A DNA stretch of 64,000 nucleotides, taken from contig VFFE01007088.1 of assembly GCA_008921705.1 (NCBI GenBank), forward strand, positions 385,379-449,378, given 5' to 3'. The notes beneath the pieces are model-generated. The model was not told the origin of the DNA and did not search any database. It worked only from the letters and a program-made list of their open reading frames with translations. Made by a program: the position numbers and the translations under genes. Shown piece by piece: positions 27,771 through 39,700 of this stretch. Positions within the stretch are counted from its first letter, which is position 1, and the number at the start of each line of letters is the position of its first letter. The DNA comes from Burhinus oedicnemus (Eukaryota > Chordata > Aves > Charadriiformes > Burhinidae).

Positions 27771-30700
27771 TGAGTTTCCCAGCCATTCTTTCAGTTACCT
27801 GAATTGGCTCAAGGTGCCTGTGGTTTCTAGACTAGGTACTTGCACCTGCTATGCAGTCTCACCCATGATGACTTCTGTCTGTCTTGTTTTCATTAGTCTA
27901 AAGCAAGATAAAAATCTGTATTTTCAGGATTCACTAGGGAAATAAATTCTGGTGTTTCTCCAGGAAGAAGGTCAAATAAGAAGGGAGTGAATAGCAGGGT
28001 ATCTGTAATGACATAGAGTTTGTGTGTTGTTGGTGAGGAAGGACTGGGTGGTGCGTAGACCAGATGGCAAAGGAATTTTGGACAATGTGTCCCATACATA
28101 GGAGGAAGCAAAGCAGCTGGAAGGATAGATGGAGACAGAATCATCTGCTTATGTGTGGCACATGCAGGAGCAAGGGGTGCGCGTAACATATGAAGGAAAG
28201 CTATTCCTTAGATGGGTATTTTCCTGTGTGGGGCTGTTGTGGCTGTCCTTCCTACATGCAGTTGACCACCTGGCCTCCTAGGCTATTTTGTGCGGACCCC
28301 ATGCCTGCTTCTTTCCCAATTGGTCTGACTCTAGATCTGTGCCTGTCATTATTGTGTGCATGCAGGAGGCATGGATGATGGGCAAAAGGCATGGTGAACA
28401 TAAAGCAGAGATTGAAGGTGGCTTCAAATGTATGGACAATAAGGACTTTGTGTTCTTGGATCTTGGGTTTTGCCTTCTTTGGACTTACAAATAACCTTTG
28501 ACAACACCGAGCAACTCCTTGAAAGAGAACATTTTTACATTTGTAACTGCAGAGGCTGCTGAGGTAACTAAATATACAAGGAGTTCAAAAGGTCTAAACA
28601 GAGCTCAGAATCTTAGTAAGGTTGACAAATTTAAAGGAAGCGTATTTGTAAAGTGTTTGGACAAATAAACCAAATACTATGCTGCAGTTATTATGGAATC
28701 ATCAAAGCTAGAATCTCTGATATTCTAAAATTTGCTCTTCAAATAGCACATTCATTACTCAGGGGAGGATTAAACAGTGAATTCATTTGCGACTAATACC
28801 ACAGACCCATCAAGGAAGCATATATGTTTTTCAGTTGTCTGAATTATCATTCTTATCTAAACGGATCTATTGATCATTAATGATCTAGAAACCCTAGGGC
28901 ATGACAAGTGGCAAGTGAGAAAAATCCAATAAGCTCTCCACCATTGCAGAATACCAAGAAGCGAAAATGCTACTATTGTGTCCTTATAGCATGCCTGTGA
29001 AACACTGCATGAATTAGTAAACAGCATCTTCTGGATGCTACAGGCTGACTTTCAGTTCTCTTAGCATATACAGAGATCTACTGAGTACAGCCTTTCATTC
29101 AAAGAGTACCTATTTTCAAACAATATATTATAAATTAAAATTATATTTATAAAGATAATGGACCGTGTACAATACAAACATAGTCATTGTTATTTAGGCC
29201 CTTACAAATATCTTTAACATGAACACAGCATTCCCAACACTAATTTTTTATTATTATTATTTAAAGCCAACTCAAGCATTTTTAACAAATGAGTATGTTC
29301 AGTTATGTGAAATAAAGATATTGCCAATGAAGACATGTCTGACTGTCACAGTTACCTTCCATGCCTTACTGATTTAAAAATCCTGGTGTGCGACCCTTAC
29401 TATGTGACAGTGAATGGGATGAGAAAAACTTAATTTGATACTTCCATCATATGTCACCGAAGATCATAATTTTCTATTGGCTTTCTGACATTTAAGCATA
29501 TTTATCTGTTTATTAAGAAGCAAGAAGTTCCTGTTTTAAGGAATTGCATTAATAAGAGGACCTCTTAGATTTACCAGTAAAAAAGTCTGGTGGTATACCA
29601 TAGGTTGTAATATCAAGAGGGACTGCTGGTCAAGGGTATCTGGGGATAGTCACTCGAGGCCTCGTTCAGACAAAGTGTCTTATCTACTGTCCAGTGTCTA
29701 TGCAGTAATTTTAAATGTGTTTTAGACCAATAAAACAGTCTCTCTAGTTCTAGAGCTCTACTGAAAAATCTCACCCCTTCCACCAGAAATGCCATTTGGA
29801 TTAAACCACTTGAATTAAAGAATACTGATTTTGATCTCTTCCTTAAATAATGTTTTTTTCTAAAATATTTTGCTTTGCAGGTGTCAACAGTATCAAAGTT
29901 GATGTGTGGTTGTAGAGTTTAAGGGATAAAACTTTCTGTAGATTTCATCCTCCCTATAATAACTGGGCTTGGGGCCAAGAGCCCATGAGCCCTCTGCATA
30001 TCAGTGCAGCAGAGAAAACATTTCTCAGCCATGTTTGGCGCTGCAAGCAGGAGAGCATGTCAGCTCTGATTAGCTGTACTAGGAGTCAAGTGCTTTAGTG
30101 TGGGGCGTGGTGCTGCTCTAACCTGCCTTTAGTACCCAAGTTAGTTTATCCTCTGATGTGGACAACACGAGCTGTGTTTGCTCTGGAGTTACTGGAACAG
30201 TCGAATTAACTCTGCATTATGCTCCATTGCATGGTACAGGCATGCCCTCTCTGCTATGAAATCATTTGTATGTAAGAAGAGAGGGAGGGAGATTCATACC
30301 CACTAAAGTCCAATATTCCTCCTTTAAAGCAGTAATGGAATAGTGTCTGCTGAGTACAGCACTGGCTTTTCCCCAGTGAACAAATAAGAAGAAAATCAAA
30401 TAGTGGATAGCAGCTCAGTAAGAGAGCAATCAATCTGTCTTAACTCCGAATAAGGCATGGGTCACATAAAAGAAATAGTAGATGTGCATGTAGTAAAGAT
30501 GTATAATCATAATGAATATGCCCAGTCTTAATCCTAATATTTCCTAATACATTGGTATGAATACTTTTTATATCCTTGTGAATTATCTTATAAGTAATAT
30601 ATGAACATATTTAAGAAATCTTAGCTTAATGATACTGTATTCTTAATAATGGTTCACTTTTTTTTCATTTTTGAATGGTGATCTGCATGTTTTTTCTTAT

Positions 30701-33700
30701 ACTCAGACACCTATGTTTGTTTATAATACACAGAATAGCGAATGAAATAAAGTTTCCAGTGCATGTTTTGCATGCAGATACGTTTGTCTTGGGTTACTTA
30801 TTATTTTGTCCAGCATAAACAATGCTTTTCAAGGTGATATGCCCCAAATAAACTTGCCAGATACCTTTTATACAACAGACTAGGAAGAAGACCTAACCCT
30901 GTGAATACAAATCAACCATGTTTTATTAAGCTAACCTACTATTAAATATAGTGTAGAATAAAGCAGGTTAAAAATCTGCCAGGAATGAAACAAAACAAAC
31001 AGAAAAAAAGAACAGGTGATAGGGCACAAGAAGCAAGAAATAAGGCTTGATGCCAAGGTGAACATGACAGAGTTCTTGACTGGAGAGAGGAAATGGGTTC
31101 TGCACGGTAACTAGGAAACTCAAAGGAGTGAACAATGATGACAGTGTGGAGGAGAAAGCAGAGGGAAGAAGATCCTGATCAAGCAGCATCAGGAAACAAC
31201 ACAAGAACTGTCTCCCTGCTTACTTGCAGTAGCTGTCAAATAAATTTGGTCTATCTTGTACTTTTGATAATTGTCATACAGTAAGTGATGTGATACCTTA
31301 CTCATTTTAGGGGCTCCAGTTAACCCAGATCAGTGATTCAGCCCGGTTATGAGAACTCCTTTACATGCCTCCAAGAACCAGTTGGTGATTGGACCGAAAA
31401 TGTTCCCTCTGTTGGGTGTTCTGGCTGGTGAGTATTCCCGTCTTCAGCTGGCCAAGTTGGTGGGTGGTTGTGCTAATTACTTGGCTTGCAACACAAGTCT
31501 GAAGAGGCCTTTTGTTTAGTTTTGGATAATAACAAAACATTCTCTTTGATTAATGCAGATGACATTCATTAATCCATATCCACTGTTGTATTTTAATAAA
31601 GGTGTGTGATACATGTAGATTTCTGCTTCTTGAAAAAACAAGCATTTTCTTTATTTATTATTTCCTGAAAAATTAATAACAAGTATTTTGCTACCTCTTT
31701 AATGTTGCTGGAATCAGATTCTATGTGTGGCTTTTACTCGGACGACTATATTTCAGGTCCCTTCATCTTGTTTGGTCTGATTCTGATATAATTCAAATGT
31801 TTCCCCTTTTAGTCCCCTGGTAAATTATTACTGTCTTAGGCCATCATCTTCTTCCTGTTTATGTGTAACCATTAGGATAGACATGCTGCATTAGGAGAAA
31901 TCTACACCCTTCTGCAAGTACGGCTCACTATAGCATTACAATGCATTATTAATTCTGCACTTAAGAGATTAAGATAAATCACACACTGAGTATTATAATG
32001 AAACTTTGGGATTTAAGGATGTAAGGTGAGGTTGGGACCCCCTTAAGAGGGGTTATGAGGCTAGAGGGAGTTTGCTACTAGAGATTTTCAAGGAATTTTC
32101 TTGGGGCCAAACGTGATGCTTTCATTAATGCCCTTTGTGCAATAATGAAGAGTTTGCTAATGAAACCTGCTGTTGGCATGCCGCTGGGAAACATTGTTAT
32201 TGTGCAAGAGAATTATAGTATGATAAAGAGGAACTGAATAACCTTGAGGACAGGCAAAAGATAAAAGAGATGAAATTCAGTAGCTGAGAGAACAGGTTCA
32301 TGCACTTAGAGACCGTTCATAAGAGCCTTCTCCTGTGAGACAGTAGCTGCCACCTAACCCAGTCAAGGTCAGGATCTGCTAAATTTCATGTGAAAAACTG
32401 CTTATGGCTTGAACATCATGGCACTTTTACCAAATCAAAGCTGTTGCAAGTTTTACAAGTTAGATCTTTTTCTGTCTGTCTTACTTGCACAGCCCTCCTG
32501 GAAACACAAGGGAGGTGGCAACACCAAATAGACACTCAACAGCACAAGCTTGTTTTCACCTGCTTAGCACAAGAAGAAAAGAGAGGCTTAATTCACTTGC
32601 CCATCCAATTTGGAGACAGAATCTGAGTCTCTCAGGAGGGTATCTTAGCAAGTAGGATCAAGAATATTGTTGCAAGTTTTCTGTAGTCCCCAGTTGAAAT
32701 ACTTTCACTATATATAAAATAACTTAATACTAATTGCAACAGGAACTGTACTTGGTCTTACAAACAAATCATCCAGCTACCAAGCTGTTGGGTCATTTTC
32801 ACTTTCTGGCCCAAAGACTTATCAAAGTTTTTGTTTGGTTAGTTTTGACAGGTAACTGCCTTTCTCAGTGTTAAGCTGACTGGCAAATCCATTCCTCAGC
32901 AGACAGGTTTCTTGAAGAAGGGCTTGAGTGTTTGAAAGTGCTAGGTTTTTTCCCAGCTGCATTAGGTCGTCTAATAAAAGATGTTACCTGCCTTGACAAA
33001 CATTGCTTCCTATTTTCTAGGCATGAGAAAGTGCAGTTTCACAACTGGCTTCTGTGCCACTGCTGAAAGCTGGGGCCTAGTTCTGTAAGCTACTTCTGTC
33101 ATTTATATTGCATGGTGGTGAAACTTGACAAAAAAAAATGTTACTGCCAGGTTGATTGACAAATGTTGACACCAGAACCAGAGAAGGGATGGAAATGTCT
33201 AGTAGGGAGAGTGATAGTGCCCCTTGGGCCAGCATTGGCCTCGTGGATGTGATGAAACTGTGCCCAAAGGATCCTTGTTCATCATTAATGTGCTGGAAAT
33301 GCATAGTACTGTGCTGCTTATGTTCCTGTTGAATTTGGAGACCGCATTCTTTGCACACCAATATTAATTTAGAAGGAAAGACCGATGAAAATGCATCTGA
33401 GATGTCCATTGTAACAGGAACAGCAGTAACTCATAATCTCTGCCAACAATAAGTACTGTATTGATCCACAAGGATGGGACCATGGGAACAAAATCCTGCT
33501 CAAAAGCTCGGTACTTATCTTTTCTGATTCTTTCTTAAATATCTTCCGGCAGTGGTCCTGCAGTGCCATCTCTCTCATTATTTTTCACAATTGAAAGGCT
33601 TTCTCCCCATCTCATGAGATCTTTTGTACTGTACAGTAGGTCTCAGGTTTACTGTTGTTTCAAGTTCCCTCATGGATTTTTTCCTTTTCAAAGAGTTTCA

Positions 33701-35129
33701 AAGTAATCCTTCTTTACTGATCTTTCACAATCACTAAAACATTGGAAGAGCATACATACTGTGACAGAAAACAATAAAGTTAAGGCAATTCCCAGCTGAG
33801 GGTGATAGACACTATACGTCCATCACATACATTTAGGCATTAGAGAGAAAATTAAGCTGCTTGTTAAAGTCGCGGCTTTGTGCCAGGGTGTTGGAAGGAC
33901 ATACAACACTTCCCATCATTAAATGAGGATTTAATGTTCGGGGTGTGCAAAAGCTTCTCATTTTTTCTAAAACAAACCTTCATTAGCATGTTTGTTTAAA
34001 CAGTACAAAGCGTCCCGTTCCTACTGCACAACCCTGGCCTCCAGGGTTTGGTTGCAGCTGCCAGTCCCTCGTGATAAGCACTTGGATGTCATCTGCACCA
34101 TGTGTCTGCTTTGTGCTGGGAAAATACAATTTTTAAAGGGTCAGATTACTGACCGGTGAAAAGTGGAAACAGGTTCATAAAACCAGTGGTAGTAGGTACA
34201 AAACTGGCCCTCTGTTTTAGTTCCTTAATTGCTTTCCTCAGAGTTTTGTTTCTGCTTGCAGGGCATTTTTATTCAAGGGTATTAAGATTCTGGAAATCAG
34301 TGTTTGTAATGGAAATTGTGACCTGACTTTAATGTTAGTCTTGCTGACTGTCTGCTGAAAAAGCTGTACCTTAAGAAATACTGACTATGACAAATCTATC
34401 ACTACAGTGAAACAAAAAAAGAGAACACATATACAAATAATTATTTATAGTGTCCAGTATGGGACCAGAACAGCAAGAAACTTGAGGGGGAAAGCCTTAA
34501 AACTCTCCTGTGCCAGACCTTGGAAGTAACAAGCAATATTACCATGTTAACGACACCTATTCTAGACAGACAAACTCTATTGTCTCTACAGGACTATTTT
34601 GTGGAGTGCTCAAGGCCCTGACTTCAACAAATCCCCTAGAGAAAGAACAACGGTGTTTTTGCTTTGCATTCACCTGCAGTTAAGTTAAATTGAGTGGTTC
34701 GTGTTTGCTTGGGGATATCCAGCAAAACACACACACCTGTGTGCAGGGGAGCCCAGCTGAGCCTCTGTGGGGAGCAGCCGGCAGCTGGGCTAATGGCTGG
34801 GCCCACCTGGCCCCACACTGCCAGAACTTTCTGGCTGCCCCGGCCTGAGGAAGGACTCCGTTGCTTTGGCTCCAGAAGGAAGTGTGGTCTTGAAAAAGAT
34901 GGAGGTCTTGCTGCTTTGCCTGGAAGTCCAGAAGGATGTTTTTGACCGAGAAAGGCGGGGTCACATGTGATTTCAGAAGAGAGAGAAAGCAGCTGCGCCA
35001 CCCAGGGAAACTGGTAGGTGATGAGGCTGAATTATGGGCGGTGGTAAGATCAACTGCCTTTTAATCCCTAGAGTGATAGTGGAGTGTTTTTCTTTTAAAT
35101 TTTGATACTGCTTTTGTGGTCAGGACTTC
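27771..35129. other. intergenic DNA without identifiable genes
   Basis: No gene, RNA or clear transposon is visible other than the possible MIR fragment at 32.6 kb. A more GC-rich stretch at about 34720-34960 has overlapping open frames on both strands without family resemblance. Confidence 0.5.
32560..32636 (+). repeat. possible MIR-like SINE fragment
   Basis: The text 'gagaggcttaattcacttgc' followed by 'ccatcc...gagacagaatctgagtctctc' parallels the MIR core 'gagaggttaagtaacttgcccaagg...agccgggattcgaacccagg'. It is shorter and less certain than the copies at 37.5 and 58.9 kb. Confidence 0.3.
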
Positions 35130-35576
35130 TCTGTGTAACGGGGCCGAGGGCAATGGGGTGAAGCTTTCTCCTCTACGGCTGGGGCAGGCAGCTCCAGCTC
35201 CACCGCCACACAGCCGGGGAGCGAGGCGGTGTGCCTGAGGCGGCAGAGCCTGACTCCCAGAGGACGCAGCAGCTGCCTGCTGCCCTCGCCGCCGTGCCTG
35301 CTTGGCCCGCCCTCCGAGGGGGCTGGCAGCCTTCTGCGCGGTCCAGGGACCCCGGCTTCCGCACGCCTGGAGCCGTGCGAGAAGGCTGCCGCTAACAACG
35401 GCCCGTCGTACCGGCGCCGGTAAATCCGAACAAGGGCCGCAAGATGGCGCCGGCGGGCGGCCACCTCAGGACGCCCCTGCCTTGGCTGGGAGCGGGGCAG
35501 CGCTTGGCGGGAGGGACCGGCGCTGCGCTTTGAACTTCGTAAGTCTGGGCTCTTGAAACCGTACTTTTGTACGGTG
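35130..35576 (+). promoter_or_regulatory. orphan CpG island, candidate promoter and first exon
   Basis: This is an isolated GC- and CpG-rich block of about 430 bases in AT-rich surroundings, about 27 kb upstream of GALNT18. CAAGGGCCGCAAGATGGCGC at 35431-35450 contains the YY1-type AAGATGGCGCC element, which in vertebrate promoters usually sits just downstream of the start, in sense orientation. A candidate donor GTAAGT occurs at 35539. The ATG inside the element opens a frame of only about 29 codons, so any transcript is more likely noncoding or a leader exon. The 114-codon minus-strand frame (35120-35464) is explained by GC richness. I could not identify the first exon of USP47, the gene I recall as the divergent neighbour in human. 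Confidence 0.55.
35558..35575. other. perfect short hairpin near orphan CpG island
   Basis: ACCGTACTTTTGTACGGT has 7-bp arms and a TTTT loop. It lies about 20 bases downstream of the candidate GTAAGT donor, so it would be intronic if that donor is used. Its function is unknown. Confidence 0.6.
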
Positions 35577-37140
35577 TGTGAGCATAGCCCGCGTTAAACT
35601 CAAGGTGCTGCGCATGGTTTCTAGTCTGGGATTCTAAGTTCAGCTTCCATTTTTAATATCCCTTTGCCTTAAAGCTGTATCTTTTGAAGGGATTGACAAC
35701 ATAAGCGCTTTGATTTCTAAGAGCAATGAGAAGTACTTGACCACCACTTTCAAGCAAGACTTTCCTGTGTTGTTTGTCCTTACACAAAGACATGGTAACA
35801 TCAACATGCCCAGAATGGTTTTTGGAGTGTCTTGACTTTGGCGGCGGTACATGGGGAAAAGTGTTTCCTGGGAGAGAAAGGAACTTCTGTCCTGTTTACT
35901 TCTAATTCTTTAACAGGTTTGAGAGAGGAGAAAGCTAGGTATGGGAGGTTAGGTTCTTCCTCTTGCTCCCAAAAAAGGTTTGTTTCTCACAAGAAAGAGA
36001 AGCAGCTCTCGGTGGACGGTCTGAATGGGTGGTTCAGCCTCAGCAGGAAGCCTATGGGGAATTGGCTGAATTCAGTCTCTACCAAGGACGCTAAAATCAA
36101 GGACCTCCGTCTGTAGTAGTTTTATTCCTGTCCTGATCCTCTACGTTAATGTAGATATGTCCTAGAAGGCAAAATAATACTATACCTTGGCCTTTATGAG
36201 GGATCTTGCTCCCAAATGTAGAGACCCACAGCAGAGTGGCAATGAGGTCATGAAATCATTACATTTGAAGTAAAACCAACTTCAGAGCTGGATGGTAGGG
36301 CTGAGGAGGAGGATGTGAGGAGTTCTTTCAAGCCTGGCAGGAAAAACTGGTCTAAAGTGAGGACAGCTGAAAAAAAATTACAGTTTTGACTGCCAGAGGA
36401 ACACCTAAAGCAGTCTTCTGATGTGAGGAAAATGCCAAAAAATGTGGCTAGCTAATGGCATCCAGTCAATTTTTGAACATAATCCAAGTTGCTGTGTCTA
36501 AACCAAGTTTCCTGTCATCCCTAGAGAATCTATTCCAACTCTAAAACCTTATTTTAAGAATTAACTCAAGATTTCAAAACAAGCTGTTGGAATTTCAGTG
36601 GTGCTGCAATTGGCCATCTGCTATTTTTCTAATTCTAGCTTATGTTTGAATAAATCTGGCTCATTTTCACAAAAGTATGTTCCAGGACTTGCATGTTCTG
36701 TCACTGCATGATGCTCTTAGTTTTATTCATAGATTGCGTGGGTACCTGGGGATGGGGTCTCAGAACTGAAAAGGTCTCTGAAGTCTGTTCTTACCCTTCC
36801 CTTCTTCCAAATTTAAGAAATGGTTCTAAATAGCACATGCTTTATTATTCTGAAAGGGAAGTGAGAGGAGGATCACGGTAATCTCTGCTTGATTCTGTGT
36901 AGCTTTTGGTGATTTGACTTCCAGAAAGAGTTCTCTGCTATCATGAACACTTTTACTGCTCTAAATAGAAGGATATGCTCAGGGTTTTCTTTCTTTCTCT
37001 TTTTTGATGATGTTGCTGTTATGAAAGCATGAATGGTATAACTGATGGGCACATTTCCAGAATGTACGAATGCTTAGCAAGGTTAGCATTCCAGAGGGAT
37101 AACAATGTGGAGCACATCTTGATTCTGATTAACCTAGCTG

Positions 37141-37205
37141 TTATCAAGGGTTGGGCCTTCTCCACATTCCAGGTTGCTGTAATAATTTCCTGTATTTCTG
37201 GGAGA
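37141..37205 (+). repeat. dispersed 65-bp repeat, copy 1
   Basis: It is the partner of 38598-38662, about 1.45 kb away in the same orientation. It could be a fragment of an unrecognised interspersed repeat or a local segmental duplication. Confidence 0.7.
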
Positions 37206-37504
37206 TTTGCATATACCATCATGTAAGTTGGTTTTCCTATTACCGTATCTAATTAGATAGGGGCTTATGTTCTAATAGTTCCACTGAAGTTTCACACAAA
37301 GAACTGGGATGTTTGGATCCGAGTCCTTCCCTGGTGTGTTATGCCTAGTCCTTCAGCATCTAGGTCCCGGTGACTTCTGCCCCTGTCCTTTGGATCACCT
37401 ACTGTTAGTGTAACTTAAGTCTACCATAATATTACTTACACTTTACTAGAGAGATAGCATCATGAAATGCTGCAGGAAGGACATGCTTTCACTCTGTTAC
37501 GGGC

Positions 37505-37622
37505 AGAACACTTAATCCTGTTTCCAGTCACACAGTTAATGTACTTTGGGCTGCCTGAGAACAGAATCCCAGCCATAAAAGAGCGAGAGAAGGTTCTGTG
37601 TTTTAACTGTTGTACTATTAAA
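37505..37622 (+). repeat. MIR-like SINE fragment
   Basis: The motif order agrees with MIR: 'cacttaatcctgtttccagtcacacagttaa' (core 'gtaacttgcccaaggtcacacagctag'), then 'gaacagaatcccagcc' ('ggcagagccgggattcgaac' region), then 'ttctgtgttttaactgttgtacta' ('ccgtgctcttaaccactatgcta'). It is highly diverged and lacks the 5' tRNA-like head. Confidence 0.5.
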
Positions 37623-38597
37623 CGCTAGGTACATTGTGTGTCAATGCTATTAATAGTTAAAAAGCAATTTAATAGTAAGCTTTGTTGTACAATGAAGCAA
37701 AACAAACCTGTTTTCTTCCTCCCCTCCACAAAACCAAAACTGGCTATCTGGAGACTTCTAAAATGAGCTGGTATTAGGGAGCTGCTTGAAGAAAAATTAA
37801 ATGTCGGGTAACTAATAAAGTTTATTTAAACTTGGGAAATCGTATTGCCTGTTGCCAAACACAGTAAGCTGTAATACTTACTCCATAAGAGAGTACTGAA
37901 ATCACTTGACTGTTACAGACTTATGCGATAAATGTACATCATGAGTGCACTTCTTGTCTTCCCCTAAACCTGTACCTGATGCTGTACCTGCAAAAACACG
38001 CCTTTTCACACTCAAAAGGGTCAACCGTAGCTTTATTTGTAAGCTAGTACCTGAGATTCCTATGTAACTTACACCCACTCCCAGATGGGTGGAGCTTGTT
38101 TTCCTTATGCCTAGTATATGAAGTAGCCAGGTTGAGTCCATGCAGTTGAGTCCCTGCAGTTCCACAGAAGCTGAGCTTTTTACTGCTGTGGCTTTGTTGC
38201 TGCTCGTCTCCACACAGTCTCACCCTCTCCTTTGCCATAGCTCTAATCCATGGCTGACTCTGCAGAGAGTTGATTTGGAGAGCTGAACTGTCTTGCCAGA
38301 AATCATCCTGAGCTCACTCCTTGTTAGGTTAGACAGGTGCCAGTTCTAGAAAAAGAGCTGAGATACATAGCCTGAGGTAGGCAGTTCCTGCATTCAGACG
38401 TGTGTGTGTGCCCTAAATGTTGTCCTCTGAACAAGGGATAATTGGACTAAGATAGAAGAATGATGACTGAGGTGGTCGATAATGAATGTTTGCTGACTGC
38501 CCTCTAATACAACTAGATGCATCAGATGGTGGAAGGTTGGGAGAAAGAAAAAAGAACTAAGGAAGGAAGCTACTCTGTGCATATGCATTGAACTAAT

Positions 38598-38662
38598 TTG
38601 TCAAGAGGTGGGTGTTCTCCACATTTCATGTTACTTCAATAATTTCCTGTGTTTCTGGGATA
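38598..38662 (+). repeat. dispersed 65-bp repeat, copy 2
   Basis: It matches 37141-37205 in direct orientation with roughly 80% identity over 65 aligned bases without gaps, including TTCTCCACATT and AATAATTTCCTGT. Identity stops abruptly on the right. See the paired entry and finding. Confidence 0.7.
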
Positions 38663-39634
38663 TTCCGTCAGGGCTGTAGGACACCAGAGCACCACCTTTG
38701 ACCCAGGAACTCTGCCTACCGTAAATCTCTGGATGCTGGAAGAATATTTTTTTGGGGGAAAAAATACTCTGTTTTATGCTCCATATGTGCTCTTTCTGGG
38801 CTATTTGCTGTCCACTGTGGTACTAACTCAAACAAAGACTTTTTCGGATCTGTGTTGTTCAGACACAGTGTGAACAACTTAGTGGTCTTAGGAAAGGAGT
38901 CAGACTTCCAGGAGTCTACTCACAGATGATCTCCTGTAGTAGGCTGGCTATATGCAGGTATAATGCAAGGGGCTCCTTTTGTACTCTGCTGCAGTTAACA
39001 CCTGCTGGGTTTTAATCCTCTGAAGTGCTGAGTGCACTTTATCTAGGGATAAGTAATCTCTGTACTTCAGGCATCTAAAATAAAGTAGGTGGCTGTAGGT
39101 GCTACAAAGGAAGCAAACCTTGGCTGTAAGAAGCAAATGGATTCAGTCTGTGTTTTCTTTTCCAATAGTACATTCCTTGGTTTTTTGAGGGTCCTACGTA
39201 ACACAGTGCCCATGCTTTATATATGGATGTGCATACAGGCACATATGTGACCTCTGTGGGTGGTGAGGTGCAGAATAAAATAATACTAAAATACATAATT
39301 TTGAAATGTATTTCTCAATAGTACTCAGTTCCCAATTGGAATAGTGAAAATCCCAAAAAGCTTTAAGAGATAAATGAAGAGCAAAACATGAAATGAGAAG
39401 AGCAGCCTGCCAAATGCTGCTTAGTTGTGCTCTTTGACAAGGTGATTTCTGTAGGTGTTGACCTTTCAGAAGCTATTTTGAAAGAAGCCAGCATTTTTGT
39501 TAGCACAAATACTTGCAGTCAGCAGAAGGTTTGCAGTGTCAGGCTACCATACAGAGGAGCAAAGAATTCAGTGCTATTTATATTCCCTTTCATTTGTGAA
39601 TTTTCAAGTGCTTTATATCATTTAGGTCCAAGTA

Positions 39635-39700
39635 TTGCCAGATGTTGAATATGTTCAACTACCAGTGAAGTCACTGGGATGTGAGGTCAGTTAGGACATA
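39635..39700. repeat. possible ancient interspersed repeat ('gaagtcactggga' motif)
   Basis: The sequence 'agatgttgaatatg...ccagtgaagtcactgggat' followed by a G/T-rich arm resembles an old palindromic amniote repeat with the core 'TTGAAGTCAATGGGA' and flanks like 'cagatgctgagcacc'. It is strongly diverged; boundaries are approximate and no name is assigned. Confidence 0.3.

Noticed and set aside
35120..35464. 114-codon minus-strand open frame in the 35 kb CpG island
   Set aside because: It lies in GC-rich DNA where stops are rare, starts at GTG rather than ATG, is Arg/Pro/Gly-rich and low complexity, and resembles no known protein, including the USP47 N-terminus I looked for.
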